Positions 7,687 through 15,600 of a stretch of 37,251 nt of DNA are shown here, piece by piece; positions within the stretch are counted from its first letter, which is position 1, and each line of letters starts with the position of its first letter. Below the pieces are notes generated by a model. The model saw only the letters and a program-made list of their open reading frames with translations. It was not told the DNA's origin and made no database searches. The translations under genes were made by a program, and so were the position numbers. This stretch comes from CAYMLL01 sp964390645. Lineage in GTDB: Bacteria; Planctomycetota; UBA8108. Where the stretch lies: assembly GCA_964390645.1 (NCBI GenBank), contig CAYMLL010000031.1, positions 1-37,251 on the forward strand, read 5' to 3'.

Positions 7687-8820
7687 TCAGCCGCAAGACG
7701 AGTACTCGTCGCAGCGCAGCTGGTCTTCTCGAAAGTCGACGCCACAACCGGGATACGGCGGACTCGGCCGCGGCCCGCCCTGGAAGACGTGCTCCAGGAG
7801 CACGATCGGATCGGTGACCGCGATGAATCCGTCGTCGTCACAGTCGTACGCATCGTCACACGTGGACTGCCCGTCGCCGAAGAGCAAGAGGAGGATGGAG
7901 ACCGCGTCGCTGACGTCGACGGCGCCGTCGTCATTCGCATCACCACGAACCAGCTCGACGTGCTCGCAGGGAATCTCGGTGGCGCCGGCGGACGGCTCGA
8001 GGTCGATGATCAGCTCCGGACGGAACTCCGGCGGCCCCTCGCTCGAGTAGACCCAGTGCGTGCCACCCTCGAAGCCGCGCAGCAGAAAGCCCTCGTTCGC
8101 GGTCGTCGGAGCCGGCTGACGCCAGTTCCAGTCCGGTGTCCAGTGGCCCTGGCCTCCTCCCACGGGGGCAGCCGTGGACCACCGGGTGATGAGCTCGAGG
8201 AGGTCGCCGTCGATGTCGATTTCGAAGGGCTGGTCAGCGACCGCGTCCTCGTTGTCGAAGATCCCGAGCAGCGCCTCGTCGTAGTCGATCCCCGCCGTCT
8301 CCGGACCCGGCGTGCCGCTCGCCCAGGTCGGCGACGGCTGGGGGAAGCCTCCGAAGTCGGCGAGGTGCATCCACGTGACGATGTGCTGGTTGCAGCCGAG
8401 GCAGGTTCCGCCGTCGTTGCGTCCCTCGCGCCACGCCGAGTTCTCCGGCGCGAGACGGTAGACATCGAGGGTCCCGGCCGCGTCCGCCTGCTGCGTCCAC
8501 AGTCGAAGCGTCACCGAGTGGATCTCGTCGAAGCGGTCCCTCAGGCACGAGAGGTCGAAACGCAGCAGCGAGATGCGCGAGCTCTGGTTGATCCCGAGAG
8601 TCGGCGCCCCGCCGAAGTTCGAGGCCCCGCCTGCGAACGCGTTGCCGGAGCGAACGTACGCATCCTGCGTTCCGTCGTAGCTCGACAGGCGGATGCCGAG
8701 CTCTTCGCTGATGAGGGGAGCTCCCTGCTTCAACGTGATCGTCTCCGCCGAGACGACCGTCGCGAGCAACCCTCCCACCGCGGCCCGGAAGACCGAGCCC
8801 TTTCGCACGAGCACTGCCAT
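7687..8820 (-). CDS. secreted DNRLRE-type protein with dockerin-like tail
   Basis: This 377-residue protein has a signal peptide at 1-25 (basic N-terminus, hydrophobic core, VVSAE cleavage-like site). Residues ~50-275 resemble a DNRLRE/disaggregatase-related beta-sandwich: AYVRSGN, LLRFDLS, SVTLRLW, a W-rich core and a terminal PELIIDL strand. Residues ~290-350 hold two EF-hand-like calcium loops, DANDDGAVDVSD and DCDDDGFIAVTD, followed by VFQGG. The last ~20 residues are Cys-rich with the pattern CG-x-D...C..Y..C. An exact GAGGAGG at 8824-8830 precedes the ATG at 8820. The protein is probably exported and anchored to, or assembled on, the cell surface through the tail. It lies downstream of the metalloprotease gene on the same strand (175-base gap). 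No catalytic residues are recognised, so the function of the first domain is unknown. Confidence 0.8.
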   Translation of the reverse strand: MAVLVRKGSVFRAAVGGLLATVVSAETITLKQGAPLISEELGIRLSSYDGTQDAYVRSGNAFAGGASNFGGAPTLGINQSSRISLLRFDLSCLRDRFDEIHSVTLRLWTQQADAAGTLDVYRLAPENSAWREGRNDGGTCLGCNQHIVTWMHLADFGGFPQPSPTWASGTPGPETAGIDYDEALLGIFDNEDAVADQPFEIDIDGDLLELITRWSTAAPVGGGQGHWTPDWNWRQPAPTTANEGFLLRGFEGGTHWVYSSEGPPEFRPELIIDLEPSAGATEIPCEHVELVRGDANDDGAVDVSDAVSILLLLFGDGQSTCDDAYDCDDDGFIAVTDPIVLLEHVFQGGPRPSPPYPGCGVDFREDQLRCDEYSSCG

Positions 8821-8995
8821 CGACCTCCTCTTCCGGTTCCAGATCACAGCACGACCCATCCCAGGGTATACCGTGCAGGACTGTACCGAAACGTATTCTC
8901 GGTGCCGTCCGCACGGCTGAGCCACCAGCTCATCGGCTGCAGCCACGCGCAGGGCGGCCCTACGAGACGGCCCGGCCGGCGACGGCGAGCCGCCG

Positions 8996-11900
8996 TCAAC
9001 TCTCGCAAGCGCCCTCGGGACAGCTCCCCAGGTCGTCCTCGGTGAGATCCTGACCACAGAAGACCGCACCGGGGGCGGCGGGACCTTCTCCGCCCTGAAA
9101 GAGATAGTTCAGCAGGAAGACCGGATCGGTCGCATCGAGCGCCCCGTCATCGTTGACGTCCGCGCCGTCCTCGCAGTCAAGCGCCTCGACACCACCGAAG
9201 AGGTGCAGCAGGACCGTCACGACGTCCCCGATATCGACCGCCGCATCCGCCGAAGCGTCGCCGCGCCGGAAGGGCGCATCGCAGCCGCCACCCGAGAACG
9301 CCGGGAAGACGACCGGATCGAAGCTCAGGTCCGAGCTGCCGAGATTCGCGTTGTGAACACTGACCGCGAGCAGGTTGCGGCCGTCGACGAGGAGACCGAC
9401 GGGGATGTCGACGAGAGCCGAGGTCGGCTCGCCGGCACCCGCCGCGGCCAGGTCGACGACGACCGGCCCTTCGGGCACGTTCAGACGCTCGACCTCCGTG
9501 CCGTTGACGTGGACGACGATGCCATCGTCGTAGACGACGCGCATGGCGACCGCGTCGAGAGCCGCGATATCCGCGACGATGAACTCCCGTCGGCAGAAGA
9601 CCGTCAGGTAGCTGTCCTGCATGTCCACGAGCTCGGTAAGATCATCGCCGTCGCCGTAGCCGATGCCCGTCGGACCGACGCTCCAGCCGGAGTCGTCGAA
9701 CTGCGGGTCGCTCCAGTCCACCGGCAGCGGGCTCGAGCCGCGCAGATAGCGCCATCGCGCCCCACCGGGAACGAGCAGGTGATCCGCCAGCAGCTCCGGA
9801 CGCAGCGACAGGTCGCTGGAGTCGAGGGTCGTGTTGTGGACCTGGACCGCCAGGACGTTCACGCCCTGCTGCAAGAGCGATGCGTCGAGCGCGAAGGTCT
9901 CGAACTCGCCCGCCTCGTGTCCGCTCCGCGCGAGCATGTCCCAGCTCAGAGGATCGCCCTCACCCGCGAGGCTCGAAGAGCGCGCCACCTCGACACCGTT
10001 GAGGTACGCGGCGAAACCGTCGTCGTAGTCGATGCGCAGCCGCAGCGCCGAGACGAACGAGCTCACCGAGAACTCCCGCCGACAGAAGACGCTCGGGTAC
10101 GAGCCTCGCATGTCGTCGAGAATCGTCAGGTCGTCGCCGTCACCGTAGCCGATGCCGGTCGGCCCCCGGCGCCAGCGCGGCCCCGGCTCGAAATCGAGCC
10201 GGTTCCACGACACCGACGGCTCGGCAGTGCCCTCGAGATAGTCCCACTCGTCGGTGACCACGATCAGAGGATCATCGACGGCGCCGGCGATCTCGACGAT
10301 GAGCCGCGGTGGGTCGTCGCCCTCGGACGAGAAGAAGTCCCAGCCGTTGCCGCCGACCGGCAACATCGCCCAGCCGAAGTTGGCGCACGGCCTGTCGACC
10401 CAGCCGGCGACGCTCGCCGTCACATCGATGCTGATCAGGCCGCCGTCACCCGCGTCGGCGCTGCCGTCAGCGTCGGCAGCGGTCTCGGCGCCGGCCTGGA
10501 TGCCGTCACCACCGAAGCTGCTCCAGCTGTCGCCGTCGCTCCACGGCCGGCGCATGCGGTGCAGGACGGCGCCGCTGCCGGCGTCGGTCGAGGTCAGCTC
10601 GAGCCGCGCCGACCGGATCGGCGTGCCCGGCAGGATCTGACCGGGTCCCTCGCCGACGATGTCCTCGAAGCGCAGCAGCACCTGCGTCGCCTGATCGCTG
10701 CCGCCGGGATCGTCGGCGTCGACGCCGATCTCCGGCGCGGCGGAGCGATCGGCCCCTGGAGCCGCCTCGACGAGGACGGTATCGACGGTGCCGGTGTATC
10801 CGCCGAGCCCCTGCTGGAAGACGGTCGTCGGCCGGCCGCCGGAGATCTCGACATCGACGAAGACCTGGTCCATGCGCAGCAGCTCGCCGTCATGCGCGAC
10901 GAGGCCGAGCAGGTAGCGGCCCGACTGCGCGAAGGTGACGGTGGTCGCCAGCGCGGAGTCGTCCGCGAAGGTCGCGGGCTCGTCGGGCGCAGCGAGGCTC
11001 ACCCACGTCGTACGGACGGCGCCACCCGCCGGGAGCCCGTCGTCGCTGACGCGGCCCTGCAGCAAGGCGCTGTTCCCCGAGAGGGTCAGGGTGCGGTCCG
11101 GTCCCGCGTCCGGCGACGGCCGCCCGTTTTCGGCGTCCGGCGACGGATACGTGTACCGCACACAGGTGCGATCCGTCACGTTGATGTCGCGACAGCAGGA
11201 GCCCCACATCAGCGCTCCCGAATCCTCGCTGTGGGCGAAGCCGAGGCCGTGACCGAGCTCGTGGGCGAGCAGAACGCGGTAGTTGCCACCACCGAGGCAG
11301 CCGATGCCGTTGTTGAGCACGACGAACCAGTTCACCATCGTGATCCAGGTGGTGCCGTCGAAGGAGTGCGTGCCCCCGCTGGCGCCGCCGCCGAACGCCA
11401 GCACGCCGCCACAGCCATCGAGATCCGCGATGTCGCCACACGGGTCGTCGAACATGACGAAGTTTCCCGTACCGCCACAGCTGACGTTGACGTCACGCGA
11501 GCCGCCGAAGAGGAGGTTGCAGCCGGTGCCCGACACGTTCATCCACAGGTCGAGCGCTTCCTGGACGAGGTGGAAGCCGCGGTCACGGATCGACGGGTCA
11601 CCGTCGCCGTCGCCGAAGATCGTCAGCGTGAGCCCCCGGTCGAACTCGGTCTGTCGCCAGTTCCGACCTTCGGAGCTGAAGTAGAAGCAGCCGCCGGGCA
11701 CTGCGGCTCCGCCGCCCTCACCGTCGTCGACCGCGCGCCCGAGATCCGCAGGGCCCGGGGCCTCCCCTGACTCAGCGAGATCGATGGTCCCGCAGCGCAC
11801 GCTCTCACCCCGCCACGATGCCCGGCCACCGAGCACCGCCTCGAGATGGCCGAGAAGCTCGGCGCTGCGATACGCGACGACGGGCTCGACCGCCAGCCCG

Positions 11901-12379
11901 TCAGGACGCGGCACGGCATGGGCGTCACGAGTCTCGGAGAGCGGCGCGAGGATCGCCGTGCCGTTCTCGCCGACGAGCTGCCTGAGAATCCCGTACGACA
12001 GCATCGACGTGATCCAGACCTCGTCCTGCTTGCGACAGAGGCACAGCAGGTACACGTCGCCACGGCAAAACACCGGAGCCCCCGGAACCCTCCAGATCTT
12101 GCCGTCGACCTCGCCGCCGGGTGTCTCGACGTCGAGCACGTCGCCGACCCGCTGCGGGCCCCGGAGTGTCCGCAGGACCTCGAAGGCGGTGTGCGTGTGC
12201 GCGAGCCGTTCGCCACCGGCGACGATCGACTCACGCGCCACCGCCAGCACGACCGCGTCGCTCGCCGCGGCGAGCTCGGAGAGGTCACGAGGCGGGATGT
12301 ACGACGTCGATCGCGCCGGCATGCCCCACAGCACTCCCACGATACCGATACCGATCCAGACACCGCGCTCCGCGCGCAT
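8996..12379 (-). CDS. secreted matrixin-like zinc metalloprotease with jelly-roll modules and dockerin tail
   Basis: This encodes 1127 residues from an ATG at 12379 (GGAG at 12389-12392, 9 bases away). A GTG at 12394 would place the ribosome site inside the gene. A signal peptide covers ~1-25. The next ~150 residues (SELAAASDAVVLAVA and following) form a beta-rich N-terminal domain. A metzincin domain (~230-410) has the zinc motif HELGHGLGFAH (H373, E374, H377, H383) and a Met-turn candidate SGALMWG (M391). Then come an Ig/PKD-like segment, a DNRLRE-like domain and two copies of a jelly-roll module containing GPTGIGYGDGDDLT (~715-865 and ~870-1035). An EF-hand pair (DASADAAVDIGD, DVNDDGALDATD) and a Cys-rich tail end the protein. 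The expected role is extracellular, Zn-dependent peptide-bond hydrolysis. Substrate and activation are unknown. Divergent from the large PQQ protein gene. Confidence 0.88.
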   Translation of the reverse strand: MRAERGVWIGIGIVGVLWGMPARSTSYIPPRDLSELAAASDAVVLAVARESIVAGGERLAHTHTAFEVLRTLRGPQRVGDVLDVETPGGEVDGKIWRVPGAPVFCRGDVYLLCLCRKQDEVWITSMLSYGILRQLVGENGTAILAPLSETRDAHAVPRPDGLAVEPVVAYRSAELLGHLEAVLGGRASWRGESVRCGTIDLAESGEAPGPADLGRAVDDGEGGGAAVPGGCFYFSSEGRNWRQTEFDRGLTLTIFGDGDGDPSIRDRGFHLVQEALDLWMNVSGTGCNLLFGGSRDVNVSCGGTGNFVMFDDPCGDIADLDGCGGVLAFGGGASGGTHSFDGTTWITMVNWFVVLNNGIGCLGGGNYRVLLAHELGHGLGFAHSEDSGALMWGSCCRDINVTDRTCVRYTYPSPDAENGRPSPDAGPDRTLTLSGNSALLQGRVSDDGLPAGGAVRTTWVSLAAPDEPATFADDSALATTVTFAQSGRYLLGLVAHDGELLRMDQVFVDVEISGGRPTTVFQQGLGGYTGTVDTVLVEAAPGADRSAAPEIGVDADDPGGSDQATQVLLRFEDIVGEGPGQILPGTPIRSARLELTSTDAGSGAVLHRMRRPWSDGDSWSSFGGDGIQAGAETAADADGSADAGDGGLISIDVTASVAGWVDRPCANFGWAMLPVGGNGWDFFSSEGDDPPRLIVEIAGAVDDPLIVVTDEWDYLEGTAEPSVSWNRLDFEPGPRWRRGPTGIGYGDGDDLTILDDMRGSYPSVFCRREFSVSSFVSALRLRIDYDDGFAAYLNGVEVARSSSLAGEGDPLSWDMLARSGHEAGEFETFALDASLLQQGVNVLAVQVHNTTLDSSDLSLRPELLADHLLVPGGARWRYLRGSSPLPVDWSDPQFDDSGWSVGPTGIGYGDGDDLTELVDMQDSYLTVFCRREFIVADIAALDAVAMRVVYDDGIVVHVNGTEVERLNVPEGPVVVDLAAAGAGEPTSALVDIPVGLLVDGRNLLAVSVHNANLGSSDLSFDPVVFPAFSGGGCDAPFRRGDASADAAVDIGDVVTVLLHLFGGVEALDCEDGADVNDDGALDATDPVFLLNYLFQGGEGPAAPGAVFCGQDLTEDDLGSCPEGACES

Positions 12380-12673
12380 GAGCAGTTTCTCCACGCCCGT
12401 CCGCTCCCGTCACCGTGGCGACATCCACCGTACTCGACGATCAGCGCCGGCGCGACCGAAACAACTGATCAAGCCGAAGCGAACCGGCTCACCATCGGGA
12501 CCGGCACCCGGAGCCTGCGCCGGGCACGGAAAGTGGGCTCGTGGCGTTCTGGTAAAGCCATCCGGGCCCGGATAGTATCGGCAATCCCGGGAACGAGACC
12601 CGTTTCTGCCGAAGTCAGGATAGACACGCCGTCCCACAAGAATTTCGACCGGACAACCGAAGAGGAGCCTTCC
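12380..12673. other. divergent promoter region of the metalloprotease and large PQQ genes
   Basis: These 294 bases lie between two divergent starts. A TAGTAT at 12573-12578 could be a -10 for the rightward gene, but no -35 at good spacing is found. GAGGAG at 12662-12667 is the ribosome site for the TTG start at 12674. No gene is seen. Confidence 0.4.
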
Positions 12674-15600
12674 TTGACGACTCCCCGATCGATACCGGTA
12701 TCACCGCTCGCCGGTATCTGCCTGCACCTGATTCTCACGTCGACGATGATGACCTCGGCGGCGGACTGGCCGATGTGGCGAGCCGATGCAGCGCGGCGAG
12801 GCAGCTCCCCCGCAGGTCTTCCCGAGAAGCTCCATCTGCAATGGGTGCTCGAGCTTCCGGAGCCCGCTCCGGCCTGGCCGTCGACGCAGGACAAGCTGCA
12901 GTTCGACCGCCTTTACGAGCCCGTGGTCCTCGGTCGGAGGATGTTCGTGCCGTCGATGATCAGCGACAAGGTCACCGCGTTCGACACGCGAACCGGCGAG
13001 GAGCTGTGGTCGACCTACACCGACGGTCCGGTGCGCTTCGCCTGCGTCGCCCGACGCGACGGCAAGGGTGACGAGAAGGTCTACTTCACGTCTGACGACG
13101 GCTACCTTCACTGCGTCGACGCGGCGAGCGGCAAGCCGATCTGGAAGTTCCGCGGCGGGCCGAACGATCGGAAGGTCATCGGCAACCACCGACTCGTCAA
13201 CATGTGGCCGGCTCGTGGCGGACCGGTCCTCTACGAGGACACGATCTACTTCGGCGCCAGCATCTGGCCCTTCATGGGCATCTTCCTCCACGCCCTCGAC
13301 GCGGACACCGGCGAGGTCCGGTGGTCGAACACCGGCACCGGTTCGAGCTACCTGACGCAGCAGCACAACAGCCCCGCTTTCGCGGGAATCGCGCCACAGG
13401 GCTACATCGCCGCGACGAAGGACTCTCTGGTGATCTCCGGAGGCCGCACGCTGCCCGCCGTCTTCGACCGTGCCACCGGCCGGTTCCGTCACTTCAACCT
13501 CGCGAGCCGCAAGATGGGCTCGAAGGGCGGCGGTGGCTTCGACGTCGTCGTCGGCGAAAACTTCTACATCAACCGAGGCGCCATGTACCGCCTCGACAAC
13601 GGCCACTTCGTCCAGAAGCTCGATGCGCTCCTCATCAACGAGCACGCGATCGTCTGTCACGACGCCGAGGGCATCCGCGGCTACCGACCGCGCTGGATCG
13701 AGCAGGTGACGAAGGACCGCAAGGGCAAGGTGACGAAGAAGGTGATCGCGAAGAAGTCCTGGACGACGCCGGTCGACGAGAAGGTCCAGCGCGTCTTCAT
13801 CCAGGCGGGCGATCGCCTCTACTGCACCGGCGAGAACAACACGCTGCTCGCGGTCGAAATATCGAACCTCTTCGCCGGCGCCAAGGCGACCTGGAGCACG
13901 CAAATTCCCGACGCGGCGATGAACATGATCGCGGCCGACGACCGGCTCATCGTCAGCACCGGGAACGGACGTGTCTACTGCTTCGGCGGCGACGAGCCCG
14001 GAACACCGGTGGCCCTGCCGCGGCCGGCAGGGACGTCACAGAAGATCGAGCCCACGCTGGTCGCGACCGGGGCGACATGGCGCTACCGAGATGACGGCGA
14101 GGATCCCGGCGCGAGCTGGATCGCGGTCGACTTCGACGACTCCGCGTGGCCCCAGGGAAAATCGAAGCTCGGCTACGGCGACGACGACAACGCGACGGAG
14201 CTCGAGTTCGGCAAGGACAAGAACAGCAAGCCGCTCACCTGCTACTTTCGCAAGGCCTTCGAGCTGCCCGCGGGCGGGAAGGTCGAGAGCGTCGACTTCC
14301 GTCTGCGGGTGGACGATGGCGCGGTGGTCTACCTCAACGGCCAGGAGGCCGCCAGGCTCCGCATGCCGCAGGGTGCGATCGGGAACGACACCGCCGCAAC
14401 GGACGGGCCGGCGGACGAGAAGACCTTCGATACGGTGAAGATCGACCCGGCCCTGCTCCGCGAGAGCGACAACGTCCTGGCGATCTCCGTGCACCAGCGG
14501 AGCACGACATCGAGCGATCTCGCGCTCGACGCGGAGCTCGTCGCGAGGTTGACGCCGGATCCCCGCGTGGAGCTCCGCTTCGCCGAGGACAGCTGGACCG
14601 TGTCGACCACGAGCATGCTCGCGCAGGCGGGGAGCCGTGTCGGCTACGCCTACGTGCTCGGCCTCGGCAACGGCCGCCTCGCCGAGGAGCTGATCGTGCA
14701 GTCCGATCTTCACGTCGTCGTGCTCGATCCGGACGTGGGGAAGGTCGACGCCTTCCGCCGGCGCATGGACCGGCTCGGGCTCTACGGACGCCGTGTGGTC
14801 GCCTGCGTCTGCGATCCCCTGAAAGTCGGCCTGCCACAGTACTCCGCGGAGCTGATCGCCTGCGCGGACGCGACGGTTCTCGGCGAGCCGGATCGCGAGA
14901 CCGTGCTGACGATCTTCGACGTACTGCGACCGTTCAGCGGCGTCGCCTGCCTCGCGACGCCCGGGCCTGGCGGCAGCGCGTTTCTCGAGGCCGCGAAGGA
15001 GTCACCACTGCCCGGCGGCACCGTGGAGACGCTCGGCGGCCTCGTCGTGCTGCGCCGCATCGAAGCGCCGGAGGGCTCCGCGGACTGGACCCACCAGTAC
15101 GGCGACGCCGGCAACACGGCCACGTCGAGGGACACCCGGGTGCGCGCGCCTCTGGGCCTGCTCTGGTTCGGCGGCCCCTCCACGGCGGGAGTCCTGCCGC
15201 GCCACGGGCACGGCCCGACTCCCCAGGTCGTACGCGGCCAGCTCTACATCGAAGGACGCGACATGATGCGCGCCGTCGACATCTACACCGGCCGGCTCGT
15301 CTGGGAGCGTCAGCTGAAGGACGTCGGCAAGGACTACGACTACACGAGCCACGAGCCGGGCGCCAACATTCTGGGCAGCAACTACGTGTCGGTCGCCGAC
15401 GGTGTCCACGTCGTCTACGAGGATCGCTGCCTGCGCCTCGACCCCGCCACCGGCAAGACCATCGCGACCATCGAGCTGCCGCGGGCGGAAGGTCAGAAGG
15501 ACCCGACCCCGTGGGGCTTCATCGGGGCCTGGAAGGGCTACCTGCTCGCCGGCGCGCAACCAACGCGGCTCGGCTTCGTCGGCTTCCGGGCCGCCGATGT

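Noticed and set aside
8981..8997. Hairpin GACGGCG/CGCCGTC as terminator of the metalloprotease gene
   Set aside because: Three-base loop, overlaps the stop codon and lacks a T-run; could be chance in GC-rich sequence.
6022..9045. Plus-strand open frame of 1007 codons overlapping the vWA and DNRLRE genes
   Set aside because: Arg-rich shadow frame that crosses two well-supported genes and their convergent terminator region.
9203..11770. Plus-strand open frame of 855 codons opposite the metalloprotease
   Set aside because: Composition is that of a reverse-complement shadow; the minus strand carries the HExxH zinc motif and dockerin.
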